A stretch of DNA of 42,875 bases, taken from contig JASLMV010000021.1 of assembly GCA_030746435.1 (NCBI GenBank), positions 1 through 42,875 on the forward strand, written 5' to 3'. The DNA comes from Gammaproteobacteria bacterium (GTDB taxonomy: Bacteria; Pseudomonadota; Gammaproteobacteria; Steroidobacterales; GCA-2729495). The notes beneath the pieces are model-generated. The model had not been told where the DNA came from. It made no database searches and worked only from the letters and a program-made list of their open reading frames with translations. This document shows, piece by piece, positions 28,459 through 37,034 of this stretch. A program made the translations under genes and the position numbers. How positions within the stretch are numbered: the stretch's first letter is position 1; every line of letters starts with the position of its first letter.

Positions 28459-29481
28459 ATGAAAGATGAACTGAACATAGCTGTCGTAGGCGCAACCGGG
28501 ATGGTCGGTGAGGCCATGCTGGACATACTTGCCGAGCGGAACTTCCCGGTCGGGCGTTTGCACGCACTCGCTTCCGAGCGTTCGGTGGGCAAGTCAGTGC
28601 GGTTCGGGAGCCAGGAGATAGCCTGCGAAGTTCTGGACCAGCATGATTTTTCAGATACTGGTATCGCGCTTTTTTCGGCAGGCGCTTCGGTGTCGGCTGG
28701 ACATGCGCCGCGAGCCGCGGAAGCCGGTTGTTTCGTGGTTGACAATACTTCCCATTTCCGCCGGCAGGACGATATTCCGCTCGTGGTTCCCGAGGTCAAT
28801 GCCCACGCGATTGCGGCGGGGGTGGACGGCAGAATTATTGCCAACCCGAACTGCTCAACCATCCAAATGGTTGTGGCGCTGAAGCCCATATACGATGCGG
28901 TCGGTATTGAGCGTATTAACGTAGCGACTTACCAGGCGGTATCGGGGGCCGGCAGGAGTGCAGTCGAAACCCTGGCCAACCAGACCGTCGAGTTGCTGAA
29001 TGGCCGGCCGCTGGATCTGAAGGACGGTAATAAACAGATTGCTTTCAATGCGATACCGCACATTGATACCTTTCAGGATAACGGTTACACACGGGAAGAG
29101 ATGAAAATGGTCTGGGAGACCCGGAAAATATTCGGTGACGAAGAAATCCGCGTAAACCCCACTGCGGTAAGGATTCCCGCTTTCATCGGTCATTCCGAAG
29201 CCGTGCACATCGAAACCCGCGAGCCGATCACCGCCGACAGGGTCCGCGAACTGCTGGGCGCCGCAGAGGGCGTGCAGGTGCTGGATGAGGCACAAATAGG
29301 CGGTTATCCGACAGCCGTCACAGAAGCGTCGGGCACTGATCCGGTATATGTAGGACGGATTCGCGAGGATATATCTCACGATCGGGGCATCAGCATGTGG
29401 GTAGTCGCTGATAACCTGCGGAAAGGTGCAGCCTTAAACAGTGTCCAGATCGCCGAAATATTGGTGCGCGAATACTTATAG
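28459..29481 (+). CDS. asd: Aspartate-semialdehyde dehydrogenase
   Basis: A 340-residue NADPH enzyme that reduces aspartyl phosphate on the way to lysine, diaminopimelate, threonine and methionine. The nucleotide-binding NIAVVGATGMVGEAM opens the protein, catalytic C132 sits in NPNCSTIQM, and the acid/base histidine in IPAFIGHSEA. The sequence is of the class resembling P. aeruginosa Asd (342 residues total with an upstream TTG start). I use ATG 28459, about 10 bases after AGGA; TTG 28453 is possible. It is followed by fimV, as in Pseudomonas. Confidence 0.96.
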   Translation: MKDELNIAVVGATGMVGEAMLDILAERNFPVGRLHALASERSVGKSVRFGSQEIACEVLDQHDFSDTGIALFSAGASVSAGHAPRAAEAGCFVVDNTSHFRRQDDIPLVVPEVNAHAIAAGVDGRIIANPNCSTIQMVVALKPIYDAVGIERINVATYQAVSGAGRSAVETLANQTVELLNGRPLDLKDGNKQIAFNAIPHIDTFQDNGYTREEMKMVWETRKIFGDEEIRVNPTAVRIPAFIGHSEAVHIETREPITADRVRELLGAAEGVQVLDEAQIGGYPTAVTEASGTDPVYVGRIREDISHDRGISMWVVADNLRKGAALNSVQIAEILVREYL

Positions 29482-29588
29482 GCTATAGTTAGGCCGTTGT
29501 TGTGCGGTATTTAACTTAAGTCTCCTGTGTGTATTTCGCGGAGTGCACTGATGATCGCCTGTGTAAAACACAAGTCCGGGGATTTGTG

Positions 29589-32500
29589 ATGAGTCTGTTA
29601 AAGGCAGCGGCCTGTAGGCTGTGGATAGTTTTAATTCCGTTCGCAGCGAACGCTCTCGGGCTGGGAGACATACAGCTCGATTCAGCGCTTAACCAACCCT
29701 TCCGCGCGGAGATACCGCTAGAATCTGTTGATGCGTCCGAACTTACGGACCTGCAGGTTACGCTGGCCGACCGTGCAACCTTTGATCGTTATGGCCTGGG
29801 CCGGCCCGAATTCCTGCAGGATTTTCAGTTCAGCGTCAAAACCGATGCGAACGGGCGTTCTTTTATAGAACTGACTTCGCCGGGTCCCGTCGCGGAACCG
29901 TTTGTTTCGATATTGCTGGACGTTAAGTGGGCATCCGGTCGCTTGCTGCGTGAATACACCGTTCTGCTCGATCCGCCGCTGTTCGAGCAGCAGCCTGTGC
30001 AACAGGCCGTTACCCCGGCGGAAACCGCACCCGTACCCGCACCCACGGATTCTGCCGGCGATGTCGATCGTCCCGCACCGGTGCAGGGTGAAACTTTAGA
30101 ACCGACGGGTTTATTCCAGGAGCCCGAACCCGCTGCGGTATCGCAGGCAGCCGCGCCGCAAGCACAACCCGAACCCACAGCTGCGCCGGGACCCGAGCCC
30201 GCACCCCCACAACCCGCGGTATCGGCAGGACTGCAAACATCGGATTACCTGACACAACGGGGCGACACGTTATGGCGAATTGCAGAACGCTCCAGGGCAA
30301 ATACCGGGCTCAGCAACAACCAGATGATGCTTGCCCTGTACCAGTCAAATCCCGAAGCATTCCTCGGCAACATCAACCAGCTTAAAGCCGGCGCAATACT
30401 CAGGATTCCGGAAGCGGCGGAGGCGTCTGCCGTGAGTCCGTCGCAGGCGACTGCCGAAGTACGGGAGCAATATGCAGCCTGGAACGAACGGGTCGCCCAG
30501 GCTGACGAGACACGGCTGGAATTGGTCGCACCCGGCGATGACATAGTGGCGGGAGACGAAACCACTTCTGCGGCTGCGATCGACAGCGAACTCGTTGCGC
30601 GCGCTGCACAAACCGACGAGTTGCAAAGCCGCGTCGGCGAACTTGAGTCAGCTCTGGACGAGAGCCAGCGCTTGTTGCAGGTGCGCGACGCCGAGTTACA
30701 AGCCCTGCAACAACGCATTGCCGAACTTGAACAGGAACCAACGGGAGTTATCCCGGAAGAAGCGGCGCCTGCTGAAGAAGTTGCAGACGGCCTCGCTGAA
30801 GACGAGTCGCTGGCTCCTGAAGATATTTTTGCAGACGAACAGGCTGCCGATGAAGAACCGGTTGTAGCACCGGAGCCCGAAGCGGATGAACTGCTGACCG
30901 AGCCGGAGGATACAACTACCGTCGTTACCCTGCCGGACGAGGAACCGTCTTTCCTCGCCGGACTCTTAACAAACATCTGGTTGTGGGTAGGTGCAGCGAT
31001 TGTTCTGTTGCTTGGCTTGTTCATCGCCAAGCGCCGCAGGGAAGTAGAAGCCGGCGCTGATTGGGATTCGCAGCTGGACGATGATTTTGCTGCGGAAGGC
31101 GGCGAGGATGCCACTGCCAAGTCGTTTGCTGATTTACCGTCGCTTGACGATTCGATCCTCGTTGAGGAAGGCACGGAAAGTATTTTCTCCGGCGAGGTTG
31201 CAGAAGAAGCAGATGAAGTCCCGACCGTCTCGGAACCGGAATTCGAAGGAGAAGAGCAGCCGTTCGGGGAAGTCGCAGAAGAGGACGCCGAAGATACTGT
31301 CGCGGAAGAAGTTGTCGAAGAGTACGGCGATGACGAAACCGAAGACGAAGATATTGATATTGCTTTCGACACCATCAGGGCTGATGTCGATGAGTTAGCC
31401 GAACCGACGAGCTTGCTCGACGAGGATGATACGGCGGCAGAATCAGCCGATGTAGAAATCGAAACGCCGCTCGAGAAGACGATCAGTACCGGCGCGCCAC
31501 TGAACCTCGACCAGGCCGACCCGATTGCGGAAGCTGAGTTCCACATGGCCTACGGTCTTTACGATCAGGCTGCGGACCTGCTAAGCCGTGTACTCGAAGA
31601 CGAACCGGAAAATCGCTCCTATCGCGTCAAGCTGATCGAAGTGTTCTTCGTATGGGAGAACAAGGAAGGCTTCCTGGAGCAGGCTACATTACTGAAAGAG
31701 TCGGTTACTGATGACGCGGATGCGGACTGGAGCAAGGTCCTGATCCTCGGCAAGCAGTTATGTCCTGATGAAGAGATATTCGCAGGCGGTTCAGTGGCTG
31801 CACCGACGGCCGATTCCATGGACCTCGAACTGACCGATGCCGGCGAAACAGAAATCGATTTCACGCTGGGCGGTACCGAAGTCCCGGCGCTGGACATGGA
31901 CCTGCCCGACTCGGAGGACGGGCCGGACATCGATTTCGACCTCGGCGAGGATGTATTCGACGATGCCGATGAGGAAACTGCCGACAGCCTGACCCTGGAC
32001 CTCGGTGCCGACGAAGAGGCGGACACCGTTGAGTCGACCATGGAGTCGCCCACCGTTGACCTTTACGGGGGCGACGCGCCGACCGTGGAAACGGATATGG
32101 GGGCATCCACAATGGAGACTCCCACGGTTGAGCTTCCCGGACCCGATGACGAAGATTCCGCATCGACGATGGAAACGCCCACTATTGAAAGCGCGATGAA
32201 CGAAGGCACGGTGGAGACACCGACGTTGGAAACGGCTGGCCCCGAAAGCGAAACTTCCGAGATGCCGGCGCTCGATGTTGCTGCATTTGAGGAGGGTGAG
32301 GATGATGCGGGCGATGACAGTCCTGCGGATCCGACGAGCCTTGATGTAGACCTCAGCGGCCTTTCCGAATTCGATGATGCCGACGAAAGCCCGACTTCGC
32401 TGGATAACGTCGAGGATGTCGAAGACCTGGGCGACGATGAAGCCGCCCAGCTTGCCAGCCCGGACGATGCCGAGACACTGATGGCCGGCTTCGATGACGA

Positions 32501-32882
32501 TGCGACCGTGTTGGCCAGCCCCGACGATATTCCCGCGGATATCGACGGGCCCATGGAGGCCGGCGATACCGATATCGCAATCGAGCAGGATGTCGCAGCC
32601 AACGATACGGTCGAGCAGCCCCAACTGGAAGACCCGAGCGGCGATACCGCGGAGCAGCCTGCCATAGCCGCAGACGCTGATGCAATCGAAGCCGAAGAAG
32701 GTCTTTCCGGGTCCGATGAAGCCACCATGACCGAGGTCGGTACCAAGCTCGACCTGGCACGGGCGTATATCGATATAGGCGACCCCGAGGGTGCGCGCAG
32801 CATCCTTAACGAAGTGCTGGACGAAGGCGGCGACTCACAGCAGCAGGAAGCCCGGCAGTTACTCGAAGAGCTTAGTGACTGA
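29589..32882 (+). CDS. fimV: FimV, LysM-domain type IV pilus assembly and polarity protein
   Basis: A 1097-residue protein. Signal peptide MSLLKAAACRLWIVLIPFAANA, then the FimV N-terminal LGLGDIQLDSALNQPFRAEI. A proline-rich linker leads to a LysM domain (about 217-275), a coiled coil (about 340-390) and one membrane helix (about 463-482). A very acidic cytoplasmic region follows, with one TPR-like segment (about 640-710, AEFHMAYGLYDQAADLLSRVL), and ends in the conserved FimV C-terminal TPR (about 1050-1097, TKLDLARAYIDIGDPEGARSI). FimV helps assemble the PilQ secretin and sets cell-pole identity. The start follows GGGGAT; an upstream in-frame ATG adds 20 non-signal residues. It lies in the asd-fimV-truA order of Pseudomonas. 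Confidence 0.93.
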   Translation: MSLLKAAACRLWIVLIPFAANALGLGDIQLDSALNQPFRAEIPLESVDASELTDLQVTLADRATFDRYGLGRPEFLQDFQFSVKTDANGRSFIELTSPGPVAEPFVSILLDVKWASGRLLREYTVLLDPPLFEQQPVQQAVTPAETAPVPAPTDSAGDVDRPAPVQGETLEPTGLFQEPEPAAVSQAAAPQAQPEPTAAPGPEPAPPQPAVSAGLQTSDYLTQRGDTLWRIAERSRANTGLSNNQMMLALYQSNPEAFLGNINQLKAGAILRIPEAAEASAVSPSQATAEVREQYAAWNERVAQADETRLELVAPGDDIVAGDETTSAAAIDSELVARAAQTDELQSRVGELESALDESQRLLQVRDAELQALQQRIAELEQEPTGVIPEEAAPAEEVADGLAEDESLAPEDIFADEQAADEEPVVAPEPEADELLTEPEDTTTVVTLPDEEPSFLAGLLTNIWLWVGAAIVLLLGLFIAKRRREVEAGADWDSQLDDDFAAEGGEDATAKSFADLPSLDDSILVEEGTESIFSGEVAEEADEVPTVSEPEFEGEEQPFGEVAEEDAEDTVAEEVVEEYGDDETEDEDIDIAFDTIRADVDELAEPTSLLDEDDTAAESADVEIETPLEKTISTGAPLNLDQADPIAEAEFHMAYGLYDQAADLLSRVLEDEPENRSYRVKLIEVFFVWENKEGFLEQATLLKESVTDDADADWSKVLILGKQLCPDEEIFAGGSVAAPTADSMDLELTDAGETEIDFTLGGTEVPALDMDLPDSEDGPDIDFDLGEDVFDDADEETADSLTLDLGADEEADTVESTMESPTVDLYGGDAPTVETDMGASTMETPTVELPGPDDEDSASTMETPTIESAMNEGTVETPTLETAGPESETSEMPALDVAAFEEGEDDAGDDSPADPTSLDVDLSGLSEFDDADESPTSLDNVEDVEDLGDDEAAQLASPDDAETLMAGFDDDATVLASPDDIPADIDGPMEAGDTDIAIEQDVAANDTVEQPQLEDPSGDTAEQPAIAADADAIEAEEGLSGSDEATMTEVGTKLDLARAYIDIGDPEGARSILNEVLDEGGDSQQQEARQLLEELSD
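32031..32236 (+). repeat. Imperfect repeat in fimV encoding STMETPTVE-like units
   Basis: Four copies of a nine-residue unit begin at FimV residues 816 (STMESPTVD), 840 (STMETPTVE), 859 (STMETPTIE) and 873 (GTVETPTLE), with 14 to 24 residues between starts. The spacing varies and the codons differ, so this is an old protein-level repeat rather than a recent DNA duplication. Confidence 0.7.
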
Positions 32883-33661
32883 GTGGGGCGGTTCTTAAGC
32901 CACTGCAACAGCGTCTCGCAATAGGAATCGAATACGACGGCACAGCCTATAACGGCTGGCAGTCGCAACCGCACGCGCCGAGTATCCAGGACACACTTAA
33001 CGAAGCCTTGTGCATAGTCGCGGACGAACCCGTCGAATGCACCGGGGCGGGGCGCACCGACAGCGGTGTGCATGCCACCGGCCAGGTTGCACATTTCGAC
33101 ACCCGGGCAACCCGCAACAACCGGTCCTGGTTGCTGGGGCTCAACAGTAACCTGCCGGACGATATCAGCGTGCTCTGGGTACAGAATGTCGGTGAGGATT
33201 TTCATGCCCGTTTCTCAGCAATCTCACGGTCGTATCGCTACGTAATCCTTAACCGGGAAGTACGTTCCGCTCTGCAACGAAACCGGGTGTGGTGGTATCG
33301 CCATAAACTCGACCTCAACGCCATGCAGGCCGGGTCGGAACTGTTGGCCGGCCAACACGATTTCGCATCATTCCGCGCCGCAAGCTGCCAGTCCAAAAGT
33401 CCCGTGCGCACCATCACGGAGCTGCGTGTGACCCGGGTTGACGAACACATCCACATCGACTGCGCTGCCGATGCGTTCCTGCACCACATGGTTCGTAACA
33501 TCGTCGGGTCGCTCGTACGGGTCGGGCAGGGCGACGAGCCGGTCGCCTGGATACAGGAAATTCTGGAGGCCCGTGACCGCAAGCATATGGGCCTGACTGC
33601 GCCTGCGGCGGGCCTGACCCTGACGGCGGTCGATTATCCGGCCGAACTTTTATCTCGCTAG
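32879..33661 (+). CDS. truA: tRNA pseudouridine synthase A, probable CTG start
   Basis: A complete TruA frame, about 260 residues (E. coli 270), that makes pseudouridine at tRNA positions 38 to 40. The catalytic aspartate is D61 in GAGRTDSGVHATGQVAHF. The N-terminal RLAIGIEYDGTAYNGWQSQ and C-terminal FLHHMVRNIVGSLVRVG are typical. The homologous N-terminus lies upstream of any ATG, GTG or TTG in frame; the first TTG (33008) would delete the substrate-binding start and leave 217 residues. The frame opens after TGA at 32876-32878, and its first codon, CTG at 32879, overlaps the fimV stop as CTGA. GAAGAG lies 8 bases upstream. I infer translation from this CTG, coupled to fimV. Confidence 0.88.
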   Translation: MSGAVLKPLQQRLAIGIEYDGTAYNGWQSQPHAPSIQDTLNEALCIVADEPVECTGAGRTDSGVHATGQVAHFDTRATRNNRSWLLGLNSNLPDDISVLWVQNVGEDFHARFSAISRSYRYVILNREVRSALQRNRVWWYRHKLDLNAMQAGSELLAGQHDFASFRAASCQSKSPVRTITELRVTRVDEHIHIDCAADAFLHHMVRNIVGSLVRVGQGDEPVAWIQEILEARDRKHMGLTAPAAGLTLTAVDYPAELLSR

Positions 33662-33721
33662 GCCGGCCCGGCACCGTTCACAGGTGATACCTGCACGGCT
33701 CTCGTTTATCATGCAACGTTC

Positions 33722-34585
33722 ATGAGCTGGTTCGAAAAAATTATTCCATCGCGGATAAAGACCGAGCAACGCAAGCGTTCCGTTCCCGAAGGTATCTGGC
33801 AAAAGTGTGGCGGCTGCGGAGCGCAGTTGTATCGCGCCGAGTTGGAACGGAACCTCATGGTGTGTCCCAAGTGTGAGCACCATATGCGCCTGAATGCACG
33901 CCAGCGCGTGGATATTTTCCTGGATCCCGGCTCGGGCCGTGAAATTGCCGAGATGCTGGGTCCGGACGATCCACTCAAGTTCCGTGACAGCAAGAAATAC
34001 CGCGACCGGATTGTTCAGGCCCAGAAATCCACCGGCGAAAAAGATGCACTGATCGCGATGACAGGGATGCTGAAAGGCTTGCCCGTGGTTGTGTGTGCGT
34101 TCGAGTTTAGTTTTATGGGCGGATCCATGGGGTCTGTTGTCGGCGAAAAGTTTTGCCGGGCTGCCCGGTACAGCCTGGAAAACCGTATTCCGCTCATCAA
34201 TTTTTCCGCCAGCGGCGGCGCGCGTATGCAGGAAGCGCTTTTCTCGCTCCTGCAGATGGCCAAGACCAGTGCCGTGCTTGTCGAACTGGCCGAGGCGGGT
34301 ATCCCTTATGTTTCGATCATGACCGACCCCACTACCGGCGGCGTTTCGGCCAGCCTGGCCATGCTGGGCGATATAAACATTGCAGAACCGCGAGCGTTGA
34401 TCGGCTTTGCCGGGCCGCGGGTGATACAGCAGACTGTGCGCGAGACCCTGCCGGAAGGTTTTCAGAGCAGCGAGTTCCTGCTCGATCACGGCGCACTGGA
34501 TTTGATCGTCGATCGTCGCGAAATGCGTGACCAGGTTGCCGATCTCCTTGGCAAGCTGCAGAAGCTGCCGAAACCAGCAGCCTGA
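33722..34585 (+). CDS. accD: Acetyl-CoA carboxylase carboxyltransferase subunit beta
   Basis: A 287-residue subunit of the carboxyltransferase half-reaction that forms malonyl-CoA for fatty acid synthesis. The zinc ribbon has C29, C32, C48 and C51 (CGGC and CPKC). The crotonase-fold body has [30 protein letters not shown] and [17 protein letters not shown]. The start ATG has no obvious Shine-Dalgarno sequence. It follows truA by 60 bases; the trpF gene usual here in Pseudomonas is absent. folC follows after 17 bases. Confidence 0.96.
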   Translation: MSWFEKIIPSRIKTEQRKRSVPEGIWQKCGGCGAQLYRAELERNLMVCPKCEHHMRLNARQRVDIFLDPGSGREIAEMLGPDDPLKFRDSKKYRDRIVQAQKSTGEKDALIAMTGMLKGLPVVVCAFEFSFMGGSMGSVVGEKFCRAARYSLENRIPLINFSASGGARMQEALFSLLQMAKTSAVLVELAEAGIPYVSIMTDPTTGGVSASLAMLGDINIAEPRALIGFAGPRVIQQTVRETLPEGFQSSEFLLDHGALDLIVDRREMRDQVADLLGKLQKLPKPAA

Positions 34586-34602
34586 AGCAATATGGCCTTT
34601 TA

Positions 34603-35865
34603 ATGGCACCAGGAAACCTGGCTGACTGGCTGGCGTGGCAGGAGACACTGAACCCTGCCGAAATCGACCTGGGCCTCGAACGCATGCACCACCTGGTCGA
34701 CGTGCTGCAGATTGCACCGCCGCCGGGCGCCGTGTTCACCGTTGCGGGGACGAACGGCAAGGGTTCTTGCGCGGCTGCCATTGAATACTTGTTGCGGCGT
34801 GGTGGTCTTTGCACCGCGCTCTACACGTCCCCCCATCTTGTGCGCTACAACGAGCGGATTTGCATAGACGGCCGGCCTGCGACCGATACGGAAATCGTGC
34901 AGGCGTTCGAGCGTATCGAGACGGTGCGCGGCGACACGCCACTGACATTTTTTGAATACGGCACACTCGCGGCATTACTAATATTCTCAGCGCGTGAGTG
35001 CGACGCCTGGGTACTGGAAGTCGGCCTTGGCGGCCGTCTCGACGCCGTGAATGCAATCGACCCCGACTTCGCAGTCATAACCACGATCGGTTTGGACCAC
35101 CAGGCCTGGCTCGGCGACAGCATCGCCGAGATTGCCGCCGAGAAAGCCGGCATCATGCGCGCGGGTCGTCCGTGTATCTATGGCGATGTGGTCGTACCGT
35201 ACAGTGTGCTTGCCAAAGCAGATGAAACCGGCGCGCGGCTCCTGGCAAACGGAAAGGATTTCGACTGCATACTTGTGAACGAGGACTGGAGCTGGCGGGG
35301 GCAGTCTGTCGACCTGATGCAGCTGGAACTGCCGCCGGGTGCAGGCAGGGAGCAGCTTCGCAATCTGGGTGCCGCACTTGCGGCCGTCGAACAATACGAC
35401 CCGCAGCTGCTCGAAGACGAGGCGGCGCTCACGGGACTGGCAACCAAGTCAGCGTTGCCCGGTCGCTTTCAAATTTTCGGGGATACACATCGCTGGATCC
35501 TTGACGTGGCCCACAACCCGCAGGCCGCCCATGCGCTGGCACGCAGACTCCGGGTAACCGGCAATGAACCGGTCACTGTCATCGTCGCCCTGCAGGCTGA
35601 CAAAGATGTCCCGGGATTTGCGCACGAACTGGAACCCGTTGCGCAGCGCTGGATCACCTGCAGTACAGAAGGTTACCGCGGCTGCAGTTCGACTGAGCTG
35701 GCGAAGCTGCTGGCGGATGCGGTCGATGCGCCGGTTACGTCCGCCGCCAATGTCGGGGAGGCGATCGAGAGCGCCCGGGGGCAGACCGAGCCCGGAGGCA
35801 GGATACTGGTATGCGGCTCATTTATGTTGGTAGGGCCCGTGCTCGAGTTGCTTGGTCTATACTGA
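34603..35865 (+). CDS. folC: Bifunctional folylpolyglutamate/dihydrofolate synthase
   Basis: A 420-residue Mur-ligase-family enzyme that makes dihydrofolate and adds glutamates to folates. The P-loop is GTNGKGS (49-55). Other blocks: YTSPHLVRYNERI, FEYGTLAALL, WVLEVGLGGRLDAVNAI, TTIGLDHQAWLGDSI and the C-terminal DVAHNPQAAHALARRL. A nearby ATG at 34591 is followed by a stop after two codons, so 34603 is the start. It sits in the accD-folC-SPOR-cvpA-purF run and belongs to the same folate economy as GlyA and FolD. Confidence 0.95.
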   Translation: MAPGNLADWLAWQETLNPAEIDLGLERMHHLVDVLQIAPPPGAVFTVAGTNGKGSCAAAIEYLLRRGGLCTALYTSPHLVRYNERICIDGRPATDTEIVQAFERIETVRGDTPLTFFEYGTLAALLIFSARECDAWVLEVGLGGRLDAVNAIDPDFAVITTIGLDHQAWLGDSIAEIAAEKAGIMRAGRPCIYGDVVVPYSVLAKADETGARLLANGKDFDCILVNEDWSWRGQSVDLMQLELPPGAGREQLRNLGAALAAVEQYDPQLLEDEAALTGLATKSALPGRFQIFGDTHRWILDVAHNPQAAHALARRLRVTGNEPVTVIVALQADKDVPGFAHELEPVAQRWITCSTEGYRGCSSTELAKLLADAVDAPVTSAANVGEAIESARGQTEPGGRILVCGSFMLVGPVLELLGLY

Positions 35866-35886
35866 CGGGGTACGAGAGGGTTATCC

Positions 35887-36459
35887 ATGGATCGGGCCTT
35901 AATTGAGCGAATGGTAGGCGCAGGCGTACTGGTGCTGGTGCTCGTCTTGTTTGCGCCCGCGCTACTCGACGGTCGCAGGGATGACCCCGATCTTGCCGCC
36001 TTCGGTGAAGGAATGCGTACCGAGGTTATCGTGCTTAACGCGCCGCTCGACGCGGATCAGCCGGCCGGCGAGCCCGACGAACGTTCGACGGAGCTGCCCG
36101 CCATCCAGCCTAAAAGCAGCCCAGCGACCAAAGCTCCTGCGCCTGCAAAAGTTGCGCCAACCACGTCTGCACAACCCGCTGTCACGAAGCCCGAAGCCAC
36201 TAAAACAAAGGCGCCGACAGGGTTTGCCGTTCAGCTCGGCAGTTTTTCCCAGCGCGCCAATGCCGAAAAATTTGCCCTGGGTGTCCGGGACGAAGGCTTC
36301 GAGGTTTTTATTACGCGGGCCGGCGCATCATCCGGTCCGGTTTACAGGGTGCATGCAGGGCCACGGTCAAGCCGGGCAGCGGCGGAGAACCTGGCCGGCA
36401 TGCTGGCTGCTTCCGGGCGCAGCGTGATGGTTGTCGATCTGGGCGGGCAGGACAATTAG
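35887..36459 (+). CDS. dedD: SPOR-domain protein (DedD-like)
   Basis: A 190-residue bitopic protein. One membrane helix near the N-terminus (about 8-26, VGAGVLVLVLVLFAPALLD), a Pro/Ala/Lys-rich periplasmic linker (about 60-110), then a SPOR domain (about 115-190) with FAVQLGSFSQRANAEKFALGVRDEGFEVF and a closing VMVVDLG strand. SPOR domains bind denuded septal peptidoglycan, so a cell-division role is likely. The position between folC and cvpA is that of dedD in E. coli; the symbol rests on this synteny. Confidence 0.88.
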   Translation: MDRALIERMVGAGVLVLVLVLFAPALLDGRRDDPDLAAFGEGMRTEVIVLNAPLDADQPAGEPDERSTELPAIQPKSSPATKAPAPAKVAPTTSAQPAVTKPEATKTKAPTGFAVQLGSFSQRANAEKFALGVRDEGFEVFITRAGASSGPVYRVHAGPRSSRAAAENLAGMLAASGRSVMVVDLGGQDN

Positions 36460-36489
36460 TTTCTTATACATGTTGGGGTACACCTCGCA

Positions 36490-37020
36490 ATGGTAGCCAT
36501 CGATTACGTTCTGATCGTTGTGCTCGGTCTCTCAACCGTCGTCAGTTTGTTCCGTGGCTTTTTCAAAGAGGCCCTGTCGCTGACCACCTGGGTTGTCGCA
36601 CTCTGGGTCGCATGGAAGGTCGGGCCGCAGCTTGCCGGTAACCTGGAACCGTGGCTTTCGACGTCGGTCCTGCGGCTCTGGGTGGCGCGGGTGCTTATCG
36701 TTATCGGCGTGCTGATCGCCGGTGGCCTGCTCGGCTGGTTCCTGGGTATCGTGCTGGAGAGCACGGGCCTGAGCGGCACCGACCGGTCCATCGGGATGGT
36801 GTTCGGCTTTGCCCGTGGGGTGATACTGGCCGGGTTGCTCGTGATGATTCTGGAGTTGCTCGGTTTTAATGAAACCGGTTGGTGGTACGAGTCTAAACTG
36901 ATACCGTATGCGGCGCCGGTGGCCGAGGTCATCCGGCACGCAGCTGAAGACGGGCTTGAGTTGCTTGAGGAAATAGAATCTTCCGAAGATTTCCCGGCGG
37001 AGACCGGGTTTGCGATATGA
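36490..37020 (+). CDS. cvpA: CvpA family membrane protein
   Basis: A 176-residue inner-membrane protein with about four membrane segments (IDYVLIVVLGLSTVVSLFRGF, LTTWVVALWVAW, VLIVIGVLIAGGLLGWFLGIV, GFARGVILAGLLVMILELL). The loop RGFFKEALSL and the FGFARGVILAGLL segment are family hallmarks. In E. coli CvpA is needed for colicin V production and affects envelope robustness; its molecular function is not settled. It lies 14 bases before purF, the conserved cvpA-purF pair. Confidence 0.92.
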   Translation: MVAIDYVLIVVLGLSTVVSLFRGFFKEALSLTTWVVALWVAWKVGPQLAGNLEPWLSTSVLRLWVARVLIVIGVLIAGGLLGWFLGIVLESTGLSGTDRSIGMVFGFARGVILAGLLVMILELLGFNETGWWYESKLIPYAAPVAEVIRHAAEDGLELLEEIESSEDFPAETGFAI

Positions 37021-37034
37021 AAGGACGCTTCTAA

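Noticed and set aside
30245-31546. Serine-rich minus-strand frame of 433 codons opposite fimV
   Set aside because: Its serine richness is the antisense image of Glu, Ala and Asp codons in the acidic FimV tail.
32063-33205. Minus-strand frame of 380 codons spanning the fimV-truA junction
   Set aside because: Again a complement of acidic repeats and of the conserved TruA N-terminus.
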